From positions 62,001 through 126,000 of the forward strand of contig NZ_PXZL01000033.1 in the NCBI RefSeq assembly GCF_003013405.1: 64,000 nt of DNA, in the 5' to 3' direction. Below the pieces are notes generated by a model, which had not been told where the DNA came from, did not search any database, and saw only the letters and a list, made by a program, of their open reading frames with translations. Below, piece by piece: positions 22,418 through 31,600 of this stretch (the stretch's first letter is position 1; each line of letters starts with the position of its first letter). A program made the translations under genes and the position numbers. The stretch is from Brevibacillus formosus. Its GTDB lineage: Bacteria; Bacillota; Bacilli; Brevibacillales; Brevibacillaceae.

Positions 22418-23515
22418 ATGGCACACGATCAAATCGAAACTATGCGCAAGCAGATAGACGAGATCAACCTGCAAATTCTTGAATTGATCAACAAACGAGC
22501 TACCTTGGTTCAAGAGCTCGGCAAAGAAAAAGAAAAACAGGGCAGCAACCGTTTTGACCCAGAGCGTGAGCGCCAAATGCTCAATCTGCTCGTTGAAAAC
22601 AATAAAGGTCCTTTCAATGACAATGCAATTCGTCATTTGTTCAAGCAAATTTTCCAAGTTTCCTTAGATCTGCAAGACGACGATAAGAAAAAAGTACTCC
22701 TCGTTAGCCGTAAGAAAAAAGCAGAGGATACGGTTATCACGGTAAAAGGCGTAGAGTTCGGAGGAAAAAATCCGATTCTCATCGCAGGTCCTTGCTCCGT
22801 GGAAAGCTACGAGCAAGTAAGAGCAGTAGCAGAAAACCACGCAAAACGCGGACTGCGCACACTGCGCGGCGGCGCGTACAAGCCTCGTACTTCGCCATAC
22901 GACTTCCAAGGTCTGGGTGAAGAGGGCTTGCAAATTCTCAAGCGTATCGGGGATGAATTCAACCTCGTAACGATCAGTGAAATCGTGACGCCAGCAGATC
23001 TTGAGATGGCGACGAAATACATCGATGTTATCCAAATCGGTGCTCGCAATATGCAAAACTTCGAGCTGCTGAAGGCGGCAGGTCGTGTGAACAAGCCGAT
23101 CCTCTTGAAGCGTGGCCTCTCTGCTACGATTGAAGAGTTCATCTACGCGGCAGAGTACATCCTGTCCGAAGGGAACACACAAGTCATGCTGTGCGAGCGT
23201 GGAATCCGCACGTATGAAAAAGCGACTCGCAATACGCTCGATATTTCTGCTGTACCACTCCTCAAGCAAGAGACGCACTTGCCAGTGTTTGTAGACGTGA
23301 CGCACTCTACAGGTCGTCGTGATCTGCTCTTGCCTTGCGCGAAAGCAGGTTTCGCAGTCGGTTCTGACGGCATCATGGTAGAGGTTCACCCAGATCCAGA
23401 TGTGGCACTGTCTGATGCGAAGCAACAGTTGAACATTCCACAGTTCAACGAGTTCGTTGACGAACTGCTTGCTTCTGGCCTGTACAAAGGCGAGATTGTA
23501 GCAACGAGAGCATAA
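22418..23515 (+). CDS. aroA: Bifunctional chorismate mutase / DAHP synthase
   Basis: The 365-residue protein combines an N-terminal AroQ-type chorismate mutase (about 1-90, with RKQIDEINLQILELINKR) with a type I-beta 3-deoxy-7-phosphoheptulonate synthase (about 105-360). Synthase landmarks are LIAGPCSVES, GGAYKPRTSPYDFQG, IQIGARNMQNF, KPILLKRGL, CERGIRTYE, VDVTHSTGRRD and VEVHPDPD. It makes DAHP from PEP and erythrose-4-phosphate, the first shikimate step, and the mutase domain provides feedback sensing, as in B. subtilis AroA. It has its own sigma-A promoter and a downstream terminator. Confidence 0.97.
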   Translation: MAHDQIETMRKQIDEINLQILELINKRATLVQELGKEKEKQGSNRFDPERERQMLNLLVENNKGPFNDNAIRHLFKQIFQVSLDLQDDDKKKVLLVSRKKKAEDTVITVKGVEFGGKNPILIAGPCSVESYEQVRAVAENHAKRGLRTLRGGAYKPRTSPYDFQGLGEEGLQILKRIGDEFNLVTISEIVTPADLEMATKYIDVIQIGARNMQNFELLKAAGRVNKPILLKRGLSATIEEFIYAAEYILSEGNTQVMLCERGIRTYEKATRNTLDISAVPLLKQETHLPVFVDVTHSTGRRDLLLPCAKAGFAVGSDGIMVEVHPDPDVALSDAKQQLNIPQFNEFVDELLASGLYKGEIVATRA

Positions 23516-23540
23516 GAATACCTTTTCGGGTATGTTTTAG

Positions 23541-23569
23541 GGTCCTTCCTGCGCGCGGGAGGACCTTTC
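23541..23569 (+). terminator. Intrinsic terminator of aroA
   Basis: GGTCCTTCC and GGGAGGACC pair (one G-T pair) across TGCGCGC and are followed by TTTCT. Confidence 0.85.
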
Positions 23570-23641
23570 TCATTTGACGAACCATTGGCGACCAAGTAAG
23601 CTAGAATTACGTGCTGATATTGGTGAAGGAGGATAGGCCAT

Positions 23642-23950
23642 ATGGAAGACAACCATCAATGCTGCTCGACTGATCGGTCCACCGAAAGGCCGGAGAAAAT
23701 TAAGTCTAATCTCATCTCCCGTCTCAATCGGGTAGAGGGGCAAGTTCGCGGAATTCGTGGGATGGTAGAAAAGGATGTCTACTGCGACGACATTCTCAAT
23801 CAAATTGCCGCTGTTCAGTCTGCACTGAATGCGGTTGGGAAAATGCTCCTCGAAGGACATATGAAAAGCTGTGTGATGGATCGCATTCAGCAAGGCGATC
23901 ATGAAGTGATTGACGAGCTTTTGAAAACGATGAACAAACTTATGAAATAA
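23642..23950 (+). CDS. csoR: CsoR-family metal-responsive repressor
   Basis: The 102-residue all-helical protein is of the CsoR/RcnR class, with SRLNRVEGQVRGIRGMVEKDVYCDDIL and the second metal motif EGHMKSCVMD. The Cys...His-x3-Cys set (VYC, GHMKSC) is the Cu(I)-binding triad of copper-sensing members, and the N terminus has an extra CC pair. Copper binding releases it from DNA. GAAGGAGG lies upstream of the ATG. No copZ or copA gene is adjacent, unlike the usual csoR-copZA operon. It sits alone between aroA and ccpA. Confidence 0.92.
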   Translation: MEDNHQCCSTDRSTERPEKIKSNLISRLNRVEGQVRGIRGMVEKDVYCDDILNQIAAVQSALNAVGKMLLEGHMKSCVMDRIQQGDHEVIDELLKTMNKLMK

Positions 23951-24019
23951 CGGGTGCGCAAGCCGTTAAAAACGATTGCAACGGCATACGGCTTGTCGTA
24001 TCATAGGTGCATATATTTA

Positions 24020-24033
24020 TGAAAACGCTTATG
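24020..24033 (+). promoter_or_regulatory. Candidate cre site in the ccpA leader
   Basis: TGAAAACGCTTATG matches 12 of 14 positions of the catabolite-responsive consensus and lies 35-48 bases before the ccpA start. This suggests autoregulation of ccpA. Confidence 0.5.
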
Positions 24034-24067
24034 AAAACCAAAAAATAGGGAAAAGTGAGGGTGCATG

Positions 24068-25078
24068 ATGCCGGTTACTATATACGACGTAGCAAGAGAA
24101 GCGGGGGTGTCGATGGCGACAGTTTCCCGCGTAGTCAACGGGAATCCCAACGTGAAGCCTTTGACCCGTAAAAAGGTATTGGCTGCGATTGAGCGTTTGG
24201 GATATCGGCCAAATGCGGTTGCTCGTGGACTCGCCAGCAAAAAAACGACAACAGTTGGTGTCATCATCCCGGATATCTCCAGTTTGTTTTTCTCCGAATT
24301 GGCGCGAGGGATTGAAGATATCGCTACGATGTACAAATACAATATCATCCTATGTAACTCTGACCAACGGATGGAAAAGGAATTGCAGCTCATTAATACC
24401 TTGCTCGAAAAGCAGGTGGACGGGCTTCTGTTCCTGGGGGCAGAAATCAAAGAAGATCATTTGCAGGCATTAACAAGCACATCTGTACCGACTGTGCTCG
24501 CTGCGACTCGCGATGCGGACAACGTACTGCCGTCGGTTAGCATTGACCATTTCCAAGCCGCATATGATGCGACGGAAGCACTGGTTTCACGAGGGCACAA
24601 GCGTATTGCAATGATCGCTGGCCCTGCAAACGATCCATTGGCAGGGTTGATGCGCTATGAAGGCTATAAAAAGGCGTTGAAGGATGCGGGTATCGAGCTG
24701 GATGAAGAGCTGATTGCGACAGGCAACTACTTCTATGAATCAGGCTTGTCCACTACAAAAGCGTTTCTTGCCCTTAAGAATCCGCCGACGGCTATTTTCG
24801 CAGCAAATGATGAGATGGCCATTGGTGCGATCCACGCCATTCAAGATTCTGGCCTGAACGTGCCAGGTGACATCGAAGTCATTGGTCACGATAATATTCG
24901 TTTGGTTGAAATGGTACGTCCACGACTGACTTCTGTCGTACAGCCAATGTATGATATTGGTGCGGTGGCGATGCGCCTGTTGACCAAGTACATGAATAAC
25001 GAGAATGTCGAAGAGCATGTCGTGCTGCTGCCGCATCGAATTGAGTATCGGGAGAGTACGAAGCCCGAGCAAGCTTGA
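24068..25078 (+). CDS. ccpA: Catabolite control protein A
   Basis: The 336-residue LacI/GalR-family regulator has the hallmark N terminus TIYDVAREAGVSMATVSRVV (helix-turn-helix), hinge helix ALA-type GLASKKT, and a periplasmic-binding-protein-like core with VGVIIPDISS, ERGHK-like SRGHKRIAMIAGP and VIGHDNIRLVEMVRPRLTSV. With HPr-Ser46-P it binds cre sites to control carbon catabolite regulation. The second of two adjacent ATGs (24068) is 7 bases from GTGAGGG; the first (24065) is only 4. Its position after aroA is conserved with B. subtilis, here with csoR inserted. Confidence 0.95.
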   Translation: MPVTIYDVAREAGVSMATVSRVVNGNPNVKPLTRKKVLAAIERLGYRPNAVARGLASKKTTTVGVIIPDISSLFFSELARGIEDIATMYKYNIILCNSDQRMEKELQLINTLLEKQVDGLLFLGAEIKEDHLQALTSTSVPTVLAATRDADNVLPSVSIDHFQAAYDATEALVSRGHKRIAMIAGPANDPLAGLMRYEGYKKALKDAGIELDEELIATGNYFYESGLSTTKAFLALKNPPTAIFAANDEMAIGAIHAIQDSGLNVPGDIEVIGHDNIRLVEMVRPRLTSVVQPMYDIGAVAMRLLTKYMNNENVEEHVVLLPHRIEYRESTKPEQA

Positions 25079-25121
25079 TCGCAAAGGGACGTAGGAATTG
25101 ACAGCAAGAGGGGGATGGGAA

Positions 25122-26054
25122 ATGCGTTACGGAATTATCGGCGCGATGGATGAAGAAATCGCGCTTTACTTGGAAGCGATGCAAGAGACGACTACTGCCA
25201 CCAAAGCAGGCATTACCTATTACACAGGTAAAATGGAAGGCAAGGATGTCGTGCTGTGCAAATCAGGTGTCGGCAAGGTGAATGCGGCCGTGACAACACA
25301 AATCCTCATCGATTCATTCCAAGTGGAGCGTGTCATTTTCACAGGAGTGGCAGGAGCCGTTCACCCTGAATTAAATATTGGTGACATTGTAGTTTCGACG
25401 GATTGCATCCAACATGATATCGATGTGACACCGCTTGGCTTTGAGCCAGGACAGATTCCGTTTACAGAGCAATGGACTTGGCAAGCGGATGCTGGCCTGA
25501 TGCAGCAAGCGATCGATGCGGGCAAAGAGCTGGAAGCGGGGGTTCAAGTAGTAAGCGGGCGTATCTTGTCCGGCGACCAGTTCGTTGCCAGTCGGGAAAA
25601 GGTTCAATGGCTGTATGAGCAATTTGCAGCACATTGCACCGAAATGGAAGGGGCATCTGTTGGACAAGTATGTGCGATGAATGGCGTGCCATTTGTCGTG
25701 GTTCGTTCGATGTCGGATAAGGCAGATGGCTCCGCGCATGTTAACTTTGTGGAATTTACCAAGCTGGCTTCCCAGCGCTCCTACGCGATTGTCCGTAACA
25801 TGCTCACAGCTTCTCAAGCATCGACAGCTGTGGGAGTCATCGTCTACTCGACGAAAAACTGTGTGGATTGCGACATGGTTAAGAATTGGCTGACAGCAAA
25901 AGGTGTTTCCTTTGAAGTGCGCGATGTCATGACGAGTCGTGCCTATCAAGAGGAAGTGGAGCGCTTTGGCTTCATGGGTGTTCCTGTAACAGTCGTAGGC
26001 GATAAAGCGGTAAAAGGTTTTGCGCCGTCTGAGCTGGAAGAGCTTGTGAAATAG
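25122..26054 (+). CDS. mtnN: MTA/SAH nucleosidase fused to a glutaredoxin-like domain
   Basis: The 310-residue product starts at the ATG at 25122 after AGAGGGGGATGGG; an in-frame TTG eight codons earlier has no ribosome site. Residues 1-230 form a complete MTA/SAH nucleosidase: YGIIGAMDEEIAL with the catalytic Glu, VIFTGVAGAV, SGDQFVA, CTEMEGASVGQVC and RSMSDKADGSAH with the catalytic Asp. Residues 235-310 are a glutaredoxin/NrdH-like domain, VIVYSTKNCVDCDMVK with a CxxC active site, then FMGVPVTVVGDKAVKGF. The nucleosidase cleaves 5'-methylthioadenosine and S-adenosylhomocysteine. The redox domain is an unusual addition and its partner is unknown. Confidence 0.92.
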   Translation: MRYGIIGAMDEEIALYLEAMQETTTATKAGITYYTGKMEGKDVVLCKSGVGKVNAAVTTQILIDSFQVERVIFTGVAGAVHPELNIGDIVVSTDCIQHDIDVTPLGFEPGQIPFTEQWTWQADAGLMQQAIDAGKELEAGVQVVSGRILSGDQFVASREKVQWLYEQFAAHCTEMEGASVGQVCAMNGVPFVVVRSMSDKADGSAHVNFVEFTKLASQRSYAIVRNMLTASQASTAVGVIVYSTKNCVDCDMVKNWLTAKGVSFEVRDVMTSRAYQEEVERFGFMGVPVTVVGDKAVKGFAPSELEELVK

Positions 26055-26066
26055 GGCTTGGAATAG

Positions 26067-26118
26067 AAAAAGCGTGCTGACCAGTACCAAAAGGTACGAG
26101 GGCAGGACGCTTTTTTTT
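26067..26118. terminator. Terminator between convergent genes
   Basis: AAAAAGCGT pairs with ACGCTTTTT around an inner GTACC-AAAA-GGTAC hairpin and is followed by eight T. It serves mtnN (plus) and probably acuC (minus). Confidence 0.85.
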
Positions 26119-26122
26119 ACTT

Positions 26123-27274
26123 CTATGATCCAATAGGTGCGTACAGCATCGCACGTTCTAGCGTAAGCCGATTTTTTTCCGTGATCTCTGCTCGTCGTGG
26201 GATTATTGGGAATGGTTCGTCAAAAAGCCGAGGCGGCAAGGGCAAATCTGTCTCTGGTTGCCAGCGCTTGAGCCAGGCTTCGGGAAGATCACCGTCCACA
26301 AGAGGCTGATCGCTCATCTCACTCCATACCAGCGTCCACGCCCGTGGCACCACCCGCCAAATATCGTAGCCCCCGCCGCCTACAGCAATCCAACGACCGT
26401 CACAATATTCATGAGCAAGACGGTGAGCAAGACGAGGAATCGCTTGATAAATCTTCATCGAGCAAGACAAATGGGTGAGGGGATCGTACGCATGAGCGTC
26501 ACAGCCATTTTGTGTCAGGATGACATCAGGCTTGAAGCCAGCCGCTAGCTTTGACACCAGCTCTTCATATACTTCCAGAAAAGAATCGTCTTCCGTGAAG
26601 GCATCGAGCGGAACGTTGACAGAATAACCGTAACCGCTTCCATCTCCACGTTCAGACAAATTGCCTGTTCCCGGGAAGAGATACTTTCCCGTTTCGTGAA
26701 TGGATACAGTCAGTACATGAGGGTCATCGTAAAAAGCCCACTGTACCCCATCTCCATGATGGGCATCTGTGTCGATATACAGCACGCGCGCATTCCAGTT
26801 TTTACGCAAATAAGCGATCGCGACGGAGCAATCATTGTAGATACAAAATCCAGAGGCGCGTCCACGAAAGGCATGGTGCAATCCTCCGGCGGGATTGAAG
26901 GCGTGTTCTGCCTGTCCACTCATAACCGCGTCCACTGCGTTTAACGTACCTCCGACGATCAGCGAGGACGCTTCATGCATGTTCGAAAAACAGGGAACAT
27001 CCTCGGTTCCCAAGCCATAGCTGGCAGCCTGCGGAAGCTCGTGTTCACTATGGCCCTGATCGCGAACAAATTGGATATAGCGTGGGTCATGCACCAGAGC
27101 GAGCTCTTCATCTGTCGCCGATCGGGGAGTCAGGATGTCTGAGGCTTGGAGTATTCCGTAACTGCTCATCAGATCGTGTGTGAGGAGCAGACGACGCTGG
27201 TTGAACGGATGATCATCATGAAAATAATATTGCGTGTAGTCTGGAGAGTAGATCAGACGAGCATTTCGGCTCAC
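26123..27274 (-). CDS. acuC: AcuC, histone-deacetylase-like lysine deacetylase
   Basis: The 383-residue zinc-dependent deacetylase has family motifs FNPAGGLHHAFRG (two active-site histidines), YIDTDAHHGDGVQWAF (zinc ligands), LTQNGCDAHAYDPL (the third ligand Asp) and AVGGGGYDIW (catalytic Tyr). AcuC removes acetyl groups placed by AcuA on acetyl-CoA synthetase, reactivating it for acetate use. Its start overlaps the acuB stop by 4 bases (ATGA). The operon order acuA-acuB-acuC is that of B. subtilis. Confidence 0.96.
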   Translation of the reverse strand: MSRNARLIYSPDYTQYYFHDDHPFNQRRLLLTHDLMSSYGILQASDILTPRSATDEELALVHDPRYIQFVRDQGHSEHELPQAASYGLGTEDVPCFSNMHEASSLIVGGTLNAVDAVMSGQAEHAFNPAGGLHHAFRGRASGFCIYNDCSVAIAYLRKNWNARVLYIDTDAHHGDGVQWAFYDDPHVLTVSIHETGKYLFPGTGNLSERGDGSGYGYSVNVPLDAFTEDDSFLEVYEELVSKLAAGFKPDVILTQNGCDAHAYDPLTHLSCSMKIYQAIPRLAHRLAHEYCDGRWIAVGGGGYDIWRVVPRAWTLVWSEMSDQPLVDGDLPEAWLKRWQPETDLPLPPRLFDEPFPIIPRRAEITEKNRLTLERAMLYAPIGS

Positions 27275-27915
27275 TGGAATATCCCCCCTTCCGTAGGGCC
27301 GATTACGGAAAAGCCTTTTTCAAGGAGCAATTGCGTCACAATACGAGGATCGATGGTCTGTACCCGAAAGACAAGATTCTTTTTTGCGGGCTTTTTCCCA
27401 GGAAAGACCACGACGCTCGTGACATTTACTTGTGCATCGCGAAAGACTTGACTGACTTCTGCCAGCATGCCGACGCGGTCGTCTACTTCGACTTCGATAT
27501 GGGAGCTAGGTTTATTAACGCCGAAAAGTTCGATCAAGCTAGAGAAAAGATCCGATTCTGTGATCAATCCTACGAGCCGATTCCCTTCGACGATGGGTAG
27601 TGAGCCGATTTTGTGCTCGTATAGTTGGAGGGCTGCATCTTCGATGAAATCTAGTGGGTGGGCAGTGATGACTTGTTGATTCATGATATCGGCTACAGGC
27701 TTGTGCAGGACGGTGTCGTCATCGTCATGCGTGAGCAGGCGAGAGGGGAGAGCGTCTCGCAGGTCACGGTCCGAGACAATGCCTACGAGTGAGTCGTTTT
27801 CAATGACAGGCAAATGCCTGATTCTGTTTGCACGGAGCAGAAGAAGCGCTTCTCCGATTGTAGTGGAAGGCTGGATCGTGACAATATTTTTCCGCATAAT
27901 CTCTTCAATACGCAT
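27271..27915 (-). CDS. acuB: AcuB, CBS-ACT domain protein
   Basis: The 214-residue protein has two CBS domains (RIEEIMRKNIVTIQPSTTIGEALLLL-type start; each stretch begins near residues 1 and 75) and a C-terminal ACT-like region (about 138-214, VDDRVGMLAEVSQVF). CBS pairs usually bind adenosine nucleotides. In B. subtilis AcuB belongs to the acetoin/acetate utilisation operon, though its exact task is not established. It lies between acuA (34 bases upstream) and acuC (4-base overlap). Confidence 0.94.
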   Translation of the reverse strand: MRIEEIMRKNIVTIQPSTTIGEALLLLRANRIRHLPVIENDSLVGIVSDRDLRDALPSRLLTHDDDDTVLHKPVADIMNQQVITAHPLDFIEDAALQLYEHKIGSLPIVEGNRLVGLITESDLFSSLIELFGVNKPSSHIEVEVDDRVGMLAEVSQVFRDAQVNVTSVVVFPGKKPAKKNLVFRVQTIDPRIVTQLLLEKGFSVIGPTEGGIFQ

Positions 27916-27949
27916 AAGAGTGACCTCCTGGAATCAAAAGGCATCCAAA

Positions 27950-28582
27950 CTAGTAAAGAAAACGATTTTGAAACCGCATAGCATCAAAGGCAACAACTGT
28001 TTCTGGGGGTACACGCTTGCCGATTTTTGCCATTAGACAGTTGGCGGGATGTGAGCATATTTCCGGATCGTCTGTCGCCATCCAGCTCAGGCCTGCGCTG
28101 CCCATGACCTTTTCCATGACCTTTCTGTATTGCCACACATCGAGCCCTGTTCCTTTCAGATCCCAATGCCAGTAATACTCCGTTGTAATAATGACGTAGT
28201 CTTCCATGGCGTCGTCCAAGAAGGCGACTTCCAGCAGCTTTTTGCCTACGCCACCCGCCCTTACCTTATGACTGATTTCAATCGCGCCCAGCTCCAGCAA
28301 ATCGGGCAGTTGGGCTTGTGACCATCGCTCCAGTGGATCGGGGTGCAGAAAGGTTACGTAGCCGAGGACGAGGTCTCCTTCGCGTGCAATAATGATGCGC
28401 CCTTCAGGCAAATCAGCGATTTCGATGAGAGCTTCATGCTGCTGTTCAGGGATACGAAAAGCTTTCAGCCCCTCATCAAAGCGTAATGAGGCCAGATAAC
28501 TTCCTGTAATCGGACCTTCGACGAGCAGCTCCTTGTTGTTCACCATTAGGCTCAATGAATGATAGCGTTTGACGTGCTCCAT
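27950..28582 (-). CDS. acuA: AcuA, GNAT protein acetyltransferase
   Basis: The 210-residue GNAT-fold enzyme is of the AcuA type. The acetyl-CoA-binding core is ALIEIADLPEGRIIIAREGDLVLGYVTFLHPD followed by EISHKVRAGGVGKKLLEVAF (about residues 107-126; segments split here). AcuA acetylates and inactivates acetyl-CoA synthetase. The gene is first in the acuABC operon. In B. subtilis acsA lies divergently next to acuA; here no acsA follows, and a penicillin-binding protein gene is upstream instead, on the same strand. Confidence 0.94.
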   Translation of the reverse strand: MEHVKRYHSLSLMVNNKELLVEGPITGSYLASLRFDEGLKAFRIPEQQHEALIEIADLPEGRIIIAREGDLVLGYVTFLHPDPLERWSQAQLPDLLELGAIEISHKVRAGGVGKKLLEVAFLDDAMEDYVIITTEYYWHWDLKGTGLDVWQYRKVMEKVMGSAGLSWMATDDPEICSHPANCLMAKIGKRVPPETVVAFDAMRFQNRFLY

Positions 28583-28604
28583 CAGTTCCCCCCCTTACGT
28601 TTGT

Positions 28605-28637
28605 AGAAAAACAGAGATGGCGTCTAACCATCTCTGT
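28605..28637 (-). terminator. Intrinsic terminator of the PBP gene
   Basis: On the minus strand ACAGAGATGG pairs with its complement across a 7-base loop and is followed by TTTTT. Confidence 0.9.
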
Positions 28638-28653
28638 CAGTTGTCATTCCAGT

Positions 28654-31600
28654 TTATTCTGTGGTGTTGGCAGTTACGATGTTAGAATGTGGCGATTCTC
28701 CGTAACTGTTGACTGCGGTAATGTAATAGTTACTGCCATTCGGTACTTCTGCTGCGTGTGTAAAGCTTGTGCTAGAGACAGTCCCGAGTAGCAAATAGCC
28801 GCTTGCTGAGTCTGGGCTAAAATACACGTTGTACATCTGCTCAGACGAGCTGCTTCCTTTCCACTTTAGCTGCCAGCCGTTAGGCGTATTTTTGATAGAC
28901 AAGGATTTCGGAGCAGCAGGTGGTGAAGCGGAATCTGTGTTTGTATTCGTGCCTCCTGATCCATCTCCTGGGTTAGTCGGGGTTCCACCTGGATCTGTTT
29001 GACCATTCCCGTTATTGTCCATCGGATTCGGGATGCCTGTTTCCGTGCCTTGATTTGGATCAGGCAACTGCCATGTCTGTGTTGAACCGACAGAAGCGAT
29101 TGCGGAAGGCTGCGATTCATGGCCAGCGATATCCACAGAAGTGACATAATAGCCTAATTCTCGATGGATTCCAGTCGTATCGGCAAAAGTCAATTCTGAT
29201 GGATCTTTCACAGTCGCTACTTTGACAAAGCCGTTCTGTGGATCAGCGCGGTAGATGCGATAGCCGACCAAGTCAGCTTCTTTGGCGGATTGCCACGTAA
29301 GCGTAACTTGCTTGCCTGAGCCTGTAGCTGTTACACTGCTAGGCGAAGATGGCGCTCCACCTGTCTCTGTGCGAGGGTCTTCCTTGTCAGGCAGGCGTTG
29401 CTCCCAATCTGGTGGTTGGGTGGCGACCCTACTGTTTTTCGTTTGAATTTGCTCTTTAGTAGGGAGCGGATCAGGTGAGCGGTAGAAGACTCCTTCGGTA
29501 ACAAAATCTTCAGGAGTTCCTTCCTTCGCCAAATACCGTTCGCCATTATACGTAATAACGCGTGCTTTTTGGTGGGTATCGTCCACCTTCCTCGGAACGA
29601 ACTTGCTATTGAACAAATCAGTGATCAAATGGCCAGCTTCTTTCGAAAGCTCACTTGGCAAAAGACCTGATTTCGAGTCAACAGTCGCACTGACAATTCC
29701 CGCTGGCTTTTTAAAGGTGGAGTCAGGAGGTGATAAGTTCGGATGCTTTGCAATGACATCCTTCATGACCTTACCCCATACGACCATCGGAACATATTTG
29801 TCCGCGTCTGGCATTGGATATGGCTCGTCAAAGCCAACCCATACTCCCATGGACAACTCTGGCGTGTAACCGACGAACCAGAGGTCGTTGCTGTTGTTCG
29901 TTGTCCCTGTTTTACCCGCCACATCGACTTTGCGCGGCACGTATTTACGGACGTGTGTACCTGTACCGTTATTGACGACAGAACGCATCAAATCCGTGAT
30001 CAAGTATGCTGTTTGCTCGCTGTACACTTGCACAGGCTTGGTTTCATGGCGATAAATGACTTTTCCGGTGCTATCCTCAATTCGATCAATCAAGTAGGCA
30101 TCCACAAAAGAACCGTGATTTGCAAATGTCGCATAGGCGTTTGTAATTTCCTCGGCAGTTGTTCCGTAGGTAAGACCGCCAATTACGCCAGTGGCCGCAT
30201 AGTTGTCAGCATCCACCAATGTTGTGATTCCCATTTTCTTCACGTATTCGAGAGCGGTTGGAATGCCAACTTTCAAATACGTCTTGATCGCCGGAATGTT
30301 CCAGGACATACGCAGTGCTTCGCGGGCACTCATAATCCCTTGCCATTTGTTGTTCCAGTTCTTAGGTAAATGGGAACCGTTCTGGCCGTCGGCGAGTAGC
30401 ACCGGAGCGTCATCGATTGGGGATGCTGGCTGGAGCAATCCCAGTTCAAAAGCAGGAGCATAAGCGGCAAGTGGCTTCATGGCCGAACCAGGCTGGCGTG
30501 GCACAGTGGCGTGGTTCGTCTGTTCCACCTTGAAGTCACGTCCTCCGATCATACCGAGGATGGCTCCTGTTTTGTTGTGAATCAGCATTGCGCCGACTTC
30601 TTCCAGAGCATTTTCGATTTTCTCTGTTTTACCGTTAGAGCGACGAATCGTATAGGTGCGATTCTTACCGAAGTTTTTCGGATCCGCTGCAACAGCCTGC
30701 ATGATGTCATATACGCTCTTGTCGATTGTGGTATGTATTTTGTACCCTTTTCGCAGTATGTCGCGACGTTTCTCTTCAACCAGCTGCCGGTATTCGTTGC
30801 GGCCGATGGTTGATTTGTCTCGCCCTTTTTCCAAGAGGTCTGCATCCACAAGTTGACGTGCGGCACGATCTTCAATTTCCATCATCAAGAAAGGTACTTC
30901 TCGATAAGCTTGTTGTGTCGGTTTTGCTAGCTGTGCCTTCAAATCACTGGCGAGAGCTCCATCGTATTGGTTTTTTGTGATAAAGCCATTTTCCAGCATG
31001 CGATCCAACACCATTTTTTGACGTTCCTTCCCGCGCTGATAGCTTTCTGCACGGAATGGAGAGTAGGCACCTGGGTTTTGAATCATACCTGCAAGATAGG
31101 AGCCCTCAGCGAGCCCGAGCTCTTTTACATCTTTGCCAAAAATCCCTTTCGCGGCAGCCTGAACGCCATAAACGTTTGATCCGTTGGCGTTTTTTCCAAA
31201 GTAAATTTCGTTCATGTAGGCTTCCAGAATCTGATCTTTGGAAAACATCCGCTCGATTCGAATTGCGGTAAAGATTTCACGGGCCTTACGGGTGTGGCTA
31301 ACTTCAGCAGAAAGGATTGTATTTTTTACAAGCTGCTGTGTAATCGTACTACCACCTGTTACGACAGGCTGGTTGGTAAATTCCTGAATCGCTCCGCGCA
31401 TGGTGGATTGAAGCGAAACTCCGGAGTGGTGGTAGTAGTTATGGTCCTCAGTTGCGATGATGGCATTAATCAAATAGGGAGAAACGTCTGCTTTCTTCAC
31501 CAAACGTCGATCGCCTTCTTCGGCCCGCAATTGGCCGATCAGAGAGCCGTCGTTGTAGTAGGCGAATCCAGTCAGATAGTTGGTGAAGATTTTATTCTCC

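Noticed and set aside
22664..23425. 253-codon minus-strand ORF
   Set aside because: It is antisense to aroA, whose protein is well conserved, and is rich in Cys, Arg and His as expected of a shadow frame.
29743..30369. 208-codon plus-strand ORF
   Set aside because: It is antisense to the transpeptidase domain of the penicillin-binding protein and has no family features.
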